A stretch of 64,000 nt of DNA from Burkholderia paludis (GCF_000732615.1 NZ_JPGL01000035.1:38129-102128); one strand, 5' to 3'; shown: positions 52,327-62,292, counted from the first letter of the stretch. Translations and numbers: made by a program. The notes: generated from the letters alone by a model not told the origin.

Positions 52327-53802
52327 TTGAGCATCAATCCGAGCATTCCGGATTTCGTGCGCGGCACCAAGAAACTGCTGATTGGCGGGCAATGGGTCGA
52401 ACCCGCCGGCGGCGAACGCATCGAGGCCGTCAATCCCGCCACCGGCGAGGTGCTGTGCCATATCGCGCAGGGCAACGCGCAGGATGTTGGCCGCGCGGTC
52501 GCGGCCGCGCGCCGCGCGTTCGAAGGGCCGTGGAGCCGCTTCACGCCGCATGAGCGGCGCAAGCTGCTGCTGCGCGTGCACGACGTGATTCTCGATCACT
52601 TCGACGAGCTCGCGCTGATCGAGACGCTCGACATGGGCGCGCCGCTCGCCCGCACGCGCGGCTACAAGGAATGGCTGTCGCAACTGCTGCAGTTCTACGC
52701 ATCGCAAACCGGCGCCGGCGCGGTGGAAACGCCGCCGATGTCGATCGCACCCGGCTTCACCGCGCTCAAGCAGTTGATGCCGGTGGGCGTGGTCGGCGGC
52801 ATCATTCCGTGGAACGGCCCGCTGATGGGGCTGTGGTGGATCTACGGCCCTGCGCTCGCCACGGGTTGCACGGCCGTGCTGAAGCCGGCCGAGGATGCGT
52901 CGCTGTCGTCGCTGCGCGTGTCCGGGCTGATGATGGAAGCCGGCGTGCCCGACGGCGTGATCAACGTCGTGACCGGCTACGGCAAGGACGTCGGCCAGGC
53001 GCTGGCCGAACATCCGGACGTCGATCGCGTGGCCTTCACCGGCTCGGTCGGCACCGCGCAGGCCATCGTGCGCGCGTCGGCCGGCAACCTGAAGCGGCTG
53101 CAGCTCGAACTCGGCGGCAAGTCGCCCGACATCGTGTTCGCCGATGCCGATCTCGACAAGGCCGTGCCCGGTGCGGCAATGGGCGTGTTCACCAACACCG
53201 GCCAGGTCTGCGTGGCCGGCACGCGGATCTTCGTGCAGCGCGCGATCCACGACGAATTCGTGCAGCGCCTGGCCGCGTTCGCCGGCTCGATCAGGATCGG
53301 CGACGGCCGCGATCCCGATACGCAGATCGGCCCGCTGATCTCGCGGCGCCAGCTCGATCGCGTGATGCATTACGTGGACATCGGCGGCACGGAGGCGCGG
53401 CTCGTGCACGGCGGCCGGCGCCCCGACGGCGCGCCGGCCGGCGGCTTCTTCGTCGAGCCGACCGTGTTCGCCGATGTCCGCAACGACATGACGATCGCCC
53501 GCGAGGAAATCTTCGGGCCCGTCGCGTCGGTGATCCCGTTCGACACGATGGACGACGCGCTGCGGCTCGCGAACGACACGCCGTACGGCCTCGCCGGCGG
53601 CGTGTGGACGAGCAGCCTGTCGACCGCGCACCAGGTGTCGCAGGGCATTCGCTCGGGCACCGTCTGGGTCAACTGCTACGGCGTGATCGACCCGGCCGTG
53701 GGTTTCGGCGGCACGAAGATGAGCGGCTACGGATGGAAGGGCGGGAAGGAGCACGTCGAGAGCTTCCTGTACCCGAAGGCCACCTATATCAACCTGGTCT
53801 GA
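52327..53802 (+). CDS. Aldehyde dehydrogenase, TTG start
   Basis: Encodes 491 residues from TTG 52327 (SINPSIPDFVRGTKKLL), chosen because AAGGAGG lies five bases upstream and no ATG fits. The catalytic Glu is in LELGGKSPDIVF and the Cys in NTGQVCVAGTR. The frame also stays open far upstream across the preceding gene, which is GC bias. It oxidises another aldehyde, or the same one with different specificity. Confidence 0.92.
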   Translation: MSINPSIPDFVRGTKKLLIGGQWVEPAGGERIEAVNPATGEVLCHIAQGNAQDVGRAVAAARRAFEGPWSRFTPHERRKLLLRVHDVILDHFDELALIETLDMGAPLARTRGYKEWLSQLLQFYASQTGAGAVETPPMSIAPGFTALKQLMPVGVVGGIIPWNGPLMGLWWIYGPALATGCTAVLKPAEDASLSSLRVSGLMMEAGVPDGVINVVTGYGKDVGQALAEHPDVDRVAFTGSVGTAQAIVRASAGNLKRLQLELGGKSPDIVFADADLDKAVPGAAMGVFTNTGQVCVAGTRIFVQRAIHDEFVQRLAAFAGSIRIGDGRDPDTQIGPLISRRQLDRVMHYVDIGGTEARLVHGGRRPDGAPAGGFFVEPTVFADVRNDMTIAREEIFGPVASVIPFDTMDDALRLANDTPYGLAGGVWTSSLSTAHQVSQGIRSGTVWVNCYGVIDPAVGFGGTKMSGYGWKGGKEHVESFLYPKATYINLV

Positions 53803-53845
53803 GCCGGCACGACGCCGTTGCCCGACCGCACAGGAGACACAAGAC

Positions 53846-54916
53846 ATGAAAGGCGTAGTTTTCAAAGGCGAGCGCACGCTGGAAATCCTGGAGTTCGACG
53901 ACCCGACGCCCGGCCCGGGCGATGCCGTGATCGAGATGAAGGCGTCGGGCATGTGCGGCAGCGACCTGCATTTCTATCGCAACAGGCCGGCCGACGTGAT
54001 CCGCTCGCTGGGTTTCAAGGATCTCGCGTCGCGCGGCATGTCGGAGGACACGCCGATCATCGGCGGTCACGAGCCGTGCGGGCAGGTGGTCGCCGTCGGC
54101 GCGGGCGTCGATCCGCGCGCGTTCAAGGTCGGCGACCGCGTCGCGGTGTTCCACTACGAGGGCTGCATGCACTGCGACCACTGCCGCACCGGCTGGACGC
54201 AGATGTGCAGCCACGGCGCGGATATCCACGGCGTCATCAAGCACGGCGGCCACGCGCACTACATGAAGGTGCCGGTGACGTCGCTGGTCCACCTGCCCGA
54301 CGAAGTGTCGTACGCCACCGGCGCCGCGATTTCCTGCGGCACCGGAACGGCCTGGGGTGCGCTGCTGCGTCTCGACATCAGCGCACGCGACACGCTCGCG
54401 GTGTTCGGCCTCGGCCCGGTCGGGCTGTCGGCCGTGCAGCTGGCCGCGGCGATGGGGGTGGAGGTGATCGGCATCGACATCGCGGCCGACCGCGTCGCGC
54501 GCGCGAAGGAGTTCGGCGCGACCCACGTGATCGACGGCAGCCAGCAGGATCCGATCGAGGAAATCCACAAGCTCACCGGCGGCCTCGGCGTGACCTGCGC
54601 GATCGACTGCGCGGGCGGCGACGTGCCCAAGCAGCAGGCCGTGCGCAGCACGCGCCCGTGGGGCCGCATCGCGCTGGTGGCCGTGGGCGGCAACCTCAAC
54701 GTCGACGGCATGAAGGACGTGATCGGCAAGCAGCGCACCATCATCGGCTCCTACACGTTCTCGGAAGTCGGGATGAAGGACTGCATCCATTTCGTCGCGA
54801 ATCACGGCGTGGACGTCGACAAGCTGTTCACCGACCGCTGGAAACTGGAGCAGGCCGACGAGGCTTACCGGCAGTTCGACGCGCAGGCGGGCGGCAAGGG
54901 CGTGTTCCTGTTCTGA
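53846..54916 (+). CDS. Zinc-dependent alcohol dehydrogenase (MDR family)
   Basis: Encodes 356 residues. The catalytic zinc region is ASGMCGSDLHFYR with GGHEPCG. The structural zinc site has four Cys in CMHCDHCRTGWTQMC, and the NAD(P) site is VFGLGPVGLSAVQ. It interconverts alcohol and aldehyde/ketone. It follows the second ALDH by 43 bases in the same operon and probably supplies the ALDH substrates. Confidence 0.93.
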   Translation: MKGVVFKGERTLEILEFDDPTPGPGDAVIEMKASGMCGSDLHFYRNRPADVIRSLGFKDLASRGMSEDTPIIGGHEPCGQVVAVGAGVDPRAFKVGDRVAVFHYEGCMHCDHCRTGWTQMCSHGADIHGVIKHGGHAHYMKVPVTSLVHLPDEVSYATGAAISCGTGTAWGALLRLDISARDTLAVFGLGPVGLSAVQLAAAMGVEVIGIDIAADRVARAKEFGATHVIDGSQQDPIEEIHKLTGGLGVTCAIDCAGGDVPKQQAVRSTRPWGRIALVAVGGNLNVDGMKDVIGKQRTIIGSYTFSEVGMKDCIHFVANHGVDVDKLFTDRWKLEQADEAYRQFDAQAGGKGVFLF

Positions 54917-54952
54917 GCACGCCACGGCATCCCGCGACAAGGAGACGGAACA

Positions 54953-56362
54953 ATGGCGAAGTTTGAACGGCAAGGGATCGAAGACCCGATGGCCACGCTG
55001 TGCCGGATGGCGCTGCAGACGCGGTATGCCGACCTGCCGGCCGGCGTCACGCGCCATGCGAAGCAGACGCTGCTCGACGCGATGGGCGTCACCATCGGCG
55101 GCTCGGCCATGGAGGGCATCCCCGAGATCGTCGCGCTCGTGAAGGAGCGGGGCGGCAACCCGCAGACGCCGCTGCCGTTCTACGGCGGCCGCGTGCCGGC
55201 CCACGAGGCGGCGCTCGCGCTCGGCCCGATGCCGCGCGCGATGGATTGCGGCGACCTGCACGAAGAAGCCGGCCACGTGACCGAATACGTGGTGCCGACG
55301 CTGCTGGCCGCCACCGGCCTGCGCGGCAAGGTGTCGGGCAAGGAATTCCTCGCGGCGATGGCGGTCGGGCAGGAAATCCTGGTGCGGCTCGGCACGGCCT
55401 ACAAGGTGATCAACCGGGCGATCAAGCATCACGAATGCGGCGGCCACTACATCTTCGGCGCGGTGGCCGCCGTGGGCAAGCTGCTCGGGCTGACCCAGGA
55501 CCAGCTGGAAAACGCGCAGGGCATCGCGCGGACCATGACGCAGCCCAACACGATGGGCATCTATTCGCCGGCCACGCTGATGGTGCGGATGCATCACGGG
55601 CTGGTGAGCCAGGCCGCGATCACGTGCTGCCAGCTGGCCCAGCGCGGCATCACGGGCCCGCGCGACGAGGTGCTGACCGGGCCCAAGGGCTATCTGGGCA
55701 CGGCGCGCTGGGAGACCGATCCCGATTTCATCCTGCACGCGCTCGGCGAGCACTGGGAGATGGAGAACATCATCACCAAGGGCTACAGCGCCTGCTATTT
55801 CTCGCATTCGTCGATCGACGCCATCCGCGAACTGATGAAGGCGCACCGGTTCGGCGCGGCCGACATCGCCGGCATCCACATCGAGACGTCCACGCCGAGC
55901 TGGCGCGCCGTGTGCGAGCCGCGGGAGAAGAAGTGGCATCCGGTCACGGTGCCCGAGTGCCAGTTCAGCCTGCCTTACGTGGTGGCCATTGCCGCGTTCG
56001 ACGACAAGGTGTTCCTCGAGTCGTACAACGAGGACGCGCGCAGCCGGCCCGAGGTGCGCGAGCTGATGACGCGCATCACCGCCGAGGAAAACCCGGAAGT
56101 ATCCGACTGGGGGGCGCGCCTCGCCGTCACGCTGCGCGACGGGCGCGTGCTGAAGCAGGAATGCGTGTACGTGAAGGGCCACCCGCGCAACCCGTTCACG
56201 GAAGAAGACTTCGTCGCCAAGTTCAGGCTCTGCGTGCCGTATGCCGCGATCGAGCTGCCGCAGCAGACCGTCGACAGGATGATCGGCGACATCCTGCACC
56301 TCGACGAAGTGGACGACGTGGCCGCCGCGCTGCTCGATCCGCTCGTACCGTCCGGGCACTGA
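54953..56362 (+). CDS. MmgE/PrpD-family protein 2
   Basis: Encodes 469 residues with the family pattern TLLDAMGVTIGGSAMEGIP, MDCGDLHEEAGHVTEYVVPTLLAA, TKGYSACYFSHSSIDAIRELM and HPRNPFTEEDFVAKF. The ATG follows AAGGAG. It differs strongly from copies 1 and 3, so the three probably have separate reactions. It is 36 bases after the alcohol dehydrogenase gene. Confidence 0.86.
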   Translation: MAKFERQGIEDPMATLCRMALQTRYADLPAGVTRHAKQTLLDAMGVTIGGSAMEGIPEIVALVKERGGNPQTPLPFYGGRVPAHEAALALGPMPRAMDCGDLHEEAGHVTEYVVPTLLAATGLRGKVSGKEFLAAMAVGQEILVRLGTAYKVINRAIKHHECGGHYIFGAVAAVGKLLGLTQDQLENAQGIARTMTQPNTMGIYSPATLMVRMHHGLVSQAAITCCQLAQRGITGPRDEVLTGPKGYLGTARWETDPDFILHALGEHWEMENIITKGYSACYFSHSSIDAIRELMKAHRFGAADIAGIHIETSTPSWRAVCEPREKKWHPVTVPECQFSLPYVVAIAAFDDKVFLESYNEDARSRPEVRELMTRITAEENPEVSDWGARLAVTLRDGRVLKQECVYVKGHPRNPFTEEDFVAKFRLCVPYAAIELPQQTVDRMIGDILHLDEVDDVAAALLDPLVPSGH

Positions 56363-56451
56363 TCGATACCCGGACGGAACCGGAGCAGGACGTTCGTGCC
56401 GGGCGAATCGCGGCGATCGCCCGGCACCATAAAAACATGTGAGGAGACCGC

Positions 56452-57741
56452 ATGCAATCGCTCGAGCAGGTCACGATGGCCAAGGTGTTTCGGCGCCTCG
56501 TCCCGTTTTTCATGCTGTGTTATTTCATCTCGTTCCTGGATCGCGTCAACGTCGGCTTCGCCAGCCTGCAGATGAACGATGCGATCGGCCTCACGCCCGC
56601 GCAGTACGGTCTGGGCTCGGGGCTGTTCTTCCTGCTCTATTTCCTGTTCGAGGTTCCGTCCAACCTGCTGCTGGTGCGGGTGGGCACGCGCATCTGGATC
56701 GCCCGCATCCTGATTACCTGGGGGCTGATCTCGGGCGCCACGGCCTTCGTGACCGGCCCGTGGAGCTTCTATGCCGTGCGCCTGCTGCTGGGCCTTGCCG
56801 AAGCCGGGTTCTTCCCCGGCGTGGCCTATTGCATCACGCTGTGGTTCCCGTCGGCGTACCGTGCGCGCGTGATGGGCTACCTGCTGGTGGCCGCGCCGCT
56901 GTCGTCGGTGATCGGCTCGCCGATCTCGGGCCTGCTGCTGGGGCTGCGCGGGCTCGACGGCCTGGGCGGGCTGCAAGGCTGGCAGTGGATGTTCCTGATC
57001 GAGGCGGCGCCCGCCGTGATCCTGGGCTTCGTCACGCTGCGCTACCTGAAGGGTTCGCCGCGCGACGCGCACTGGCTGCAGGCGGACGAGCGCGCGTGGC
57101 TCGCCGCGCGCATGACGAGCGAGGACAACCGGCGCCGCGACGAACATGACATCCCGGTGGCGCGCGTGTTCAGCGACCGGCGCGTGTGGATGCTGGCCGC
57201 GATGGCGTTCGGCTTCTTCCTGACGATCTACGGCATCGGCTTTTTCCTGCCGCAGATCGTCAAATCCTTCGGCCTGACCAACGTGCAGACCGGCTTCGTC
57301 ACGGCGATTCCCTACGTGATCGGCTCGGCCAGCCTGGTGTTCTGGGCGCGTCGCGCCGACCGGACCGGCGAGCGGCGCTGGAACATCGCGATTCCCGCGC
57401 TGATCGCCGCCGCTGCGCTGGTAGGCGCCGGCCTGATCGACGCGCCGGTGCTCAAGCTCGGCTGCTTCTGCGTGCTGGCGTTCGGCGTGTTCGGCGCGCT
57501 GCCCGCGTTCTGGGCGATCAATACCGACCTGCTGTCCGGGGCCGCCGCAGCAGCCAGCATCGCGTGGATCGGCGCGGTGGGCAACCTGGGCGGTTTCGCC
57601 GGACCGTACCTGCTGGGCGTGACCAGGGACCGCACGGGCGGCTACGCGGCGGCGCTGCTGCTGATGGCCGTCGTCGCCCTGCTTGCCGCCGGCATCGCGC
57701 TTTCGGTGGGGCGGCAGCGCCGCACCTGTCGCCCCGCATGA
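56452..57741 (+). CDS. MFS transporter, anion:cation symporter type
   Basis: Encodes 429 residues with 12 helices. MLCYFISFLDRVNVGFASLQM near residue 20 and GLAEAGFFPGVAYCITLWFPSAYRAR are signatures of the ACS family (tartrate, phthalate and other organic-anion carriers). It is in the operon with dehydrogenases and MmgE/PrpD proteins. It is likely the uptake system for an organic acid of the pathway. Confidence 0.93.
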   Translation: MQSLEQVTMAKVFRRLVPFFMLCYFISFLDRVNVGFASLQMNDAIGLTPAQYGLGSGLFFLLYFLFEVPSNLLLVRVGTRIWIARILITWGLISGATAFVTGPWSFYAVRLLLGLAEAGFFPGVAYCITLWFPSAYRARVMGYLLVAAPLSSVIGSPISGLLLGLRGLDGLGGLQGWQWMFLIEAAPAVILGFVTLRYLKGSPRDAHWLQADERAWLAARMTSEDNRRRDEHDIPVARVFSDRRVWMLAAMAFGFFLTIYGIGFFLPQIVKSFGLTNVQTGFVTAIPYVIGSASLVFWARRADRTGERRWNIAIPALIAAAALVGAGLIDAPVLKLGCFCVLAFGVFGALPAFWAINTDLLSGAAAAASIAWIGAVGNLGGFAGPYLLGVTRDRTGGYAAALLLMAVVALLAAGIALSVGRQRRTCRPA

Positions 57742-57800
57742 ACCGACGTGGCCCGAGCGCACGCCGGGCCATTCATCTTTCGATCATCAAGGAGACTGTC

Positions 57801-59225
57801 ATGATCGACACCCGTGACACCCGGCCCGTTGCGCCGGACAACTGCCCGCCGCTCGAGCAAGCGGTGGTGCGCTTCATCCAGGAACTGAAATACGAGCATC
57901 TCGACGCGCGTGCGCATGCCGGCATCAGCCGGTTGATGCGCGACCAGATCGCGTTGCAGGTCGGCATTTCGAAACTGCCGTGGTCCGAGCAACTGCTCGC
58001 GTATGCGACGGCCCGGCAGCGCCCGGGCAACAGCCGCGTGAGCGCGTCGGCGCTGACGATGAGCGCCGCCGACGCCGCGTTCGTCAATGGCTCGTACGGG
58101 CACGGCTTCGAGTACGACGACGCGCACGGCCCCAGCTACAGCCATCCCGGCAGCTGCGTGATTCCGGCCGCGCTCGCGATCGGCGAGGAACTGGGTTCGT
58201 CGCTCGAGGAAATCATCGTCGCGATGGTGGCCGGCTACGAAGTCTATGCGCGCATTGGCATGCTGGCCGCACCCGAGCTGCTGCAGCGCGGTTATCACCC
58301 GCACGGCACGCTGTCCAACTTCGGCGCGGCGGCCGTGGCCGCCAAGCTGCGCGGGTTCGACGCCGAGACGACGCTGCACGCGCTGGCGATCGCGCTGAGC
58401 CACGTGTCGGGTACCACCGAGTACACGTCGACCGGCGGCTCGATCAAGCGCATCCATGCGGGCATCGGTACGCGCAACGGGATGGCCGCGGCCGACATGG
58501 CCCGCGCCGGCATCACCGGCCCGCGTGCGTTCCTGAGCGGCAACAAGGGCTTCTTCCGCACCTTCCTGCAACGCACGGCCGGGGACCACGCCGACAAGCG
58601 CTTCGTCATCGACCGGCCGTTCGAGATCGGCACGGTGTGGCTGAAGGCGTATTGCGCGTGCTACTGCACGCACGCGTACATCGACGCGCTGCGACCGTTC
58701 GCGGCCCGTCGCGACGACATCGCCGACATCCACCTGAAGATCACGCCGCACTTCAACGTCGTCGTCGGCACGGCCAATGTCAACGCGTATGCGCCGAAGA
58801 ACATCGAGCACGTGCAGTTCAGCCTGCCGATCCAGGCCGCGTTCACGCTGCTCGGCAAGGGCAACGGCTACCCGGTGCATCGCGACTACCTGGCCGGCAA
58901 GGTCGACATGGCACCGGTGATCGACGTCGCGCGCGGTATCCGCATCACCGAGGAACCCGAGCTGGAGAAGCAGCATCCGGGCAAGTTCGTGGCCGATGTG
59001 ACCGTCACGTTCAAGGACGGCCGCACCGAGCACGTGTTCGTCGGCGACCCGATCGGCACCGACACGAACCCGATGCCGGAGCACGAGCAGGATGCGAAGT
59101 TCATGGACCTGACCGCCGACGTGCTGGGGGCCGAACGCGCGCGCGCGCTGCTGGCCGCGCTGCGTGAGCTGAACCCGGCGACGAAGGCCGCCGAGCTGAC
59201 TGCGATGTGGGCCGTCGAAGGCTGA
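57801..59225 (+). CDS. MmgE/PrpD-family protein 3
   Basis: Encodes 474 residues from ATG 57801 after AAGGAG. It has SAADAAFVNGSYGHGFEYDDAHGPSYSHPGS (active-site region with Asp/His), HPHGTLSNFGAAAVAAKLRG, STGGSIKRIHAGIGTRNGMAAADMA and KAYCACYCTHAYIDAL. This His/Lys-containing pattern is close to the MmgE/PrpD proteins seen with CoA-transferases. It is the last gene before a strong terminator. Confidence 0.87.
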   Translation: MIDTRDTRPVAPDNCPPLEQAVVRFIQELKYEHLDARAHAGISRLMRDQIALQVGISKLPWSEQLLAYATARQRPGNSRVSASALTMSAADAAFVNGSYGHGFEYDDAHGPSYSHPGSCVIPAALAIGEELGSSLEEIIVAMVAGYEVYARIGMLAAPELLQRGYHPHGTLSNFGAAAVAAKLRGFDAETTLHALAIALSHVSGTTEYTSTGGSIKRIHAGIGTRNGMAAADMARAGITGPRAFLSGNKGFFRTFLQRTAGDHADKRFVIDRPFEIGTVWLKAYCACYCTHAYIDALRPFAARRDDIADIHLKITPHFNVVVGTANVNAYAPKNIEHVQFSLPIQAAFTLLGKGNGYPVHRDYLAGKVDMAPVIDVARGIRITEEPELEKQHPGKFVADVTVTFKDGRTEHVFVGDPIGTDTNPMPEHEQDAKFMDLTADVLGAERARALLAALRELNPATKAAELTAMWAVEG

Positions 59226-59280
59226 CCGTGAAAGCCGTCCGGGGCGCCATGCGCATCCCGGGCGGGCGCCACACAAGACA

Positions 59281-59319
59281 ATGGGCGGCGCCGGGATACC
59301 GGACGCCGCCCATCTTTTT
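59281..59319 (+). terminator. Strong intrinsic terminator ending the 49-59 kb operon
   Basis: ATGGGCGGCG (59281-59290) pairs with CGCCGCCCAT (59304-59313), with an inner CCGG/CCGG helix, followed by TTTTT at 59315-59319. Confidence 0.9.
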
Positions 59320-59378
59320 CCGCGTTGACCCTCGAATACCGGGCCGTCAACGTCGCGCGTGAATCGCGAACTTCCCGC

Positions 59379-60230
59379 CTATTTCCGCACGCTCGCGACG
59401 ATCGCCTCGGCCGCGCGGATCACCGGAAGATCGACCATGCGGCCGTCGAGGTTGAACACCGCGCCCCCGTGCTTCGCGGCTTCGTCGATCACGCGGCGCG
59501 CCCACGCCTGTTCTTCATCCGAATAGCCCAATGCGTCGTTTACACCGGCGACCTGCGCCGGGTGGATGCACAGCTTGCCGCCGAAGCCGAATGCGCGGGC
59601 ACGCCGGGCATCGGCCGCGAGGCGCCCGGCGTCGTCGGTACGCACGGTCACGCCGTCGATCGGCGCGGGCAGCCGGGCGCGGCGCGATGCGGCTACGAGC
59701 GCGTTGCGCGCGAAGGCCAGTTCCGGTTCTTCGGCCGATGCACGCATGCCGAGGTCGAGCTGGAAATCCAGATGGCCGAACGCGAGTCGCACGACCTGCG
59801 GATCGCGCGCGAGCGCATCGGCCGCATCGAGCCCGGCCAGCGATTCGATCAGCGCGACGATGCGTGCTGCGTCGCCGAGCTGTTGCGCAACGTGGCGCAG
59901 CGCGCCCGCGTTTTCGGACTTCGGCAGCATCACGACGACGCCGTACGTTGTCCAGTCGCGCAGCATCGCGAGGTCCGCGTCGTGCCACGGCGTACCCACG
60001 GCATTCACGCGCACGACGGTGCGCGCGCGCTGTTCCGGCGTCAGCAGCGGCAGGTGCTGCGAAAGCCGATCGCGTGCGGCGTCCTTGCTGTCGAAGCCGA
60101 CCGCATCCTCGAGATCGATGACGATGCAGTCGGCTGCCGAATCGAGCGCCTTTGCAAAACGTTCGGGCCGGGTGGCCGGCACGAACAGGAAACTGCGCGC
60201 GTGCTGCGCGGGAGAGGAGGGCGTGGACAT
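59379..60230 (-). CDS. CitE-like aldolase/citrate lyase beta family (citramalyl-CoA lyase type)
   Basis: Encodes 283 residues: RSFLFVPATRPERFAKAL, DLEDAVGFDSKDAARDRL (metal and Arg region) and GGKLCIHPAQVAGVNDALGYS. Members split malyl-CoA or citramalyl-CoA into acetyl-CoA and a 2-oxoacid. It overlaps nothing and lies three bases after the CoA-transferase gene. With the CoA-transferase and MaoC-like hydratase it matches the itaconate pathway set (Ict, Ich, Ccl) known from Pseudomonas and Yersinia, giving acetyl-CoA and pyruvate. Assignment to itaconate rather than mesaconate is inferred. Confidence 0.85.
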   Translation of the reverse strand: MSTPSSPAQHARSFLFVPATRPERFAKALDSAADCIVIDLEDAVGFDSKDAARDRLSQHLPLLTPEQRARTVVRVNAVGTPWHDADLAMLRDWTTYGVVVMLPKSENAGALRHVAQQLGDAARIVALIESLAGLDAADALARDPQVVRLAFGHLDFQLDLGMRASAEEPELAFARNALVAASRRARLPAPIDGVTVRTDDAGRLAADARRARAFGFGGKLCIHPAQVAGVNDALGYSDEEQAWARRVIDEAAKHGGAVFNLDGRMVDLPVIRAAEAIVASVRK

Positions 60231-60233
60231 GGT

Positions 60234-61424
60234 TCAGATCGCGCCGGCGGCGCGCAGTTGTTCGATATCGGCGTCTGAGCGTCCGAGTTCGCGCAGAATC
60301 GCCGTGCTGTGCTCGCCGAGCGCGGGCACCGCATCCATGCGAACGTCGAAGCTGTCGATCGTGGCGGGCGGCAGCAGCGCCTGCAGTTCGCCGGCGGGCG
60401 AATCGACGGTGCGGAAGCGTTCGCGCGCATGCAGTTGCGGGTGCGTCCACAGATCGCTCACCTGGTTGACGGCCGCGTTCGCGATCTGCGCGTCGTCCAG
60501 CCGGGCAATCACCTCCTGCGCGGTGAGGCCGGCAAAAGCCGCTTCGATCACGGCCTTCAGTTCGGTGCGATGTTCCGAGCGCCGGACGTTGGCGTCGAAG
60601 CGCGGGTCGGTTGCCAGCGCCGGGTCGCGCAGCACCGTGTCGCAGAACGCCTTCCACTCGCGCTCGTTCTGCAGGCCCAGCATCACCACGCGGCCATCGC
60701 CCGCCGCGAACGGGCCGTAGGGGTAGATCGTCGCGTGCGCCGCGCCGTTGCGGCCGGGCTGCTGCTGGCCGTCGTACGCGTAGTACATCGGGAAGCCCAT
60801 CCACTCGGCCAGCGCTTCCAGCATCGAGATTTCCACGTGCGAGCCTTCGCCGGTGACGCCGCGCTGCAGGAGCGCACTGAGAATGCCGGTGTACGCGTAC
60901 ATGCCGGCCGCGATATCCGCGATCGAGTTGCCGGCCTTGCTCGGCTCGTCGGGCGTGCCGGTGATCGACAGGAACGCGGCCTCGCTCTGGATCAGCAGGT
61001 CGTAGGCTTTCTTGTCGCGATACGGGCCGTCGCCGCCGTAGCCGGAGATGTCGCACACGATGAGCCGCGGATGTTTCGCGTGCAATGCATCGAACGACAG
61101 CCCCATGCGCGCGGCCGCGCCCGGTGCGAGGTTCTGCACCAGCACGTCGGCCTGCGCGATGAGTTCGCCGAGCACGTGCTGCGCGGCCGGTTGTTTCAGG
61201 TCCAGCGTGAGGCTTTCCTTCGAGCGGTTGGTCCAGACGAAGTGCGACGCGAGTCCGCGCGTACGGTGATCGTAGGCGCGTGCAAAATCGCCGACGCCGG
61301 GGCGCTCCACCTTGATGACGCGCGCGCCGAGATCGGCGAGCTGGCGGGTGCAGAAGGGGGCGGCGATCGCGTGTTCGAGCGTGACGACGGTCATCCCGCT
61401 CAGGGGGCCTTTTCGAGCTTGCAT
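60234..61424 (-). CDS. Class III CoA-transferase (itaconate/mesaconate CoA-transferase type)
   Basis: Encodes 396 residues from ATG 61424 (MQARKGPLSGMTVVTLE). The catalytic Asp is in KAYDLLIQSEAAF and the conserved NRSKESLTLDLK and GISDLWTHPQL-like region are present. The family moves CoA from succinyl-CoA to a carboxylate. It is the middle gene of the three-gene set with hydratase and lyase. The substrate is inferred from context. Confidence 0.87.
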   Translation of the reverse strand: MQARKGPLSGMTVVTLEHAIAAPFCTRQLADLGARVIKVERPGVGDFARAYDHRTRGLASHFVWTNRSKESLTLDLKQPAAQHVLGELIAQADVLVQNLAPGAAARMGLSFDALHAKHPRLIVCDISGYGGDGPYRDKKAYDLLIQSEAAFLSITGTPDEPSKAGNSIADIAAGMYAYTGILSALLQRGVTGEGSHVEISMLEALAEWMGFPMYYAYDGQQQPGRNGAAHATIYPYGPFAAGDGRVVMLGLQNEREWKAFCDTVLRDPALATDPRFDANVRRSEHRTELKAVIEAAFAGLTAQEVIARLDDAQIANAAVNQVSDLWTHPQLHARERFRTVDSPAGELQALLPPATIDSFDVRMDAVPALGEHSTAILRELGRSDADIEQLRAAGAI

Positions 61425-61434
61425 GGTCGGATCG

Positions 61435-62292
61435 TTATTCCAGTTCGGCGCTGGCCTGCATGGCCAGCTGTCCTTGCGGGCCGCGTGCCCAGACACGGGC
61501 GGTGTGGCCGTCGAGCGCGCCGTTCGCCGTGAAGGGCGCGGTGTCGAACAGCGGGCTGACCGCCTTGAATTCGAAGGTGCGGATGGTCTTGCCGGGGTGC
61601 GTGCGGCGCAGTTCCTCCATCAGAAGCATCGCGATCAGCGGGCCGTGCACCACCAGGCCCGGATAGCCTTCTTCCCGCATCGCATACGGACGATCGTAGT
61701 GGATCCGGTGGCCGTTGAAGGTCAGCGCGGAGAAACGCATCAGCAGTACCGGGTCGGGCGTGATGGTGCGCGAATACTGTTCGTCGACAGGGGCCGGTTG
61801 CGGAGCCGGTGCCGCTGCGCCGGGCGAAGCGGGCGGCGGTGCATCGCGATACACGATGTCCTGTTCCTCGCGGATCGCCACGCCTCGCGCATCGCCGATT
61901 TCGTGCAGCACGGTCACGAACGCGAGCTGGCCGCTGCGGCCGGACTTGCTCTGCACGTTCAGGATCGTGGACCGGCGTTGCACCGGCGCATCGACAGCCA
62001 GCGGGCGCAGGAACTGCAGCCGCCCGCCGGCCCACATGCGGCGCGGCAGCGCGACCGGCGGCAGGAAGCCGCCGCGCCGCGGGTGGCCGTCGACACCGAT
62101 GTTCGACTGGCGCTCGCCGGGCAGGAAGTACAGCCAGTGCCACAGGGGCGGCAGGGCATCCGGCAGCGCGGACGCATCCGCGTAGTCCAGCGTCGCCTGC
62201 AGGAGCCGGATCGGTGCGCGGGTGATCCGGTCCGTGCTTTCCTCGCTGCGGCCGATCCAGGCATCGAATGATTCGGGTTGCTCGACACTCAT
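61435..62292 (-). CDS. MaoC-like hydratase (itaconyl-/mesaconyl-CoA hydratase type)
   Basis: Encodes 285 residues, a double hotdog with a Pro/Ala-rich linker near 155-170. The second half has FSALTFNGHRIHYDRPYA and LVVHGPLIAMLLMEEL, the MaoC-type active-site region. The first half has LPPLWHWLYFLPGERQSNIGVDGHP. This architecture fits the itaconyl-CoA or mesaconyl-C4-CoA hydratases, which form citramalyl-CoA for the adjacent CitE-like lyase. It is the first gene of the operon and starts 11 bases before the CoA-transferase gene. Confidence 0.82.
   Translation of the reverse strand: MSVEQPESFDAWIGRSEESTDRITRAPIRLLQATLDYADASALPDALPPLWHWLYFLPGERQSNIGVDGHPRRGGFLPPVALPRRMWAGGRLQFLRPLAVDAPVQRRSTILNVQSKSGRSGQLAFVTVLHEIGDARGVAIREEQDIVYRDAPPPASPGAAAPAPQPAPVDEQYSRTITPDPVLLMRFSALTFNGHRIHYDRPYAMREEGYPGLVVHGPLIAMLLMEELRRTHPGKTIRTFEFKAVSPLFDTAPFTANGALDGHTARVWARGPQGQLAMQASAELE

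Noticed and set aside
53789..56359. Minus-strand open frame of over 850 codons
   Set aside because: Antisense to alcohol dehydrogenase and MmgE/PrpD-2; no ribosome binding site or domain.
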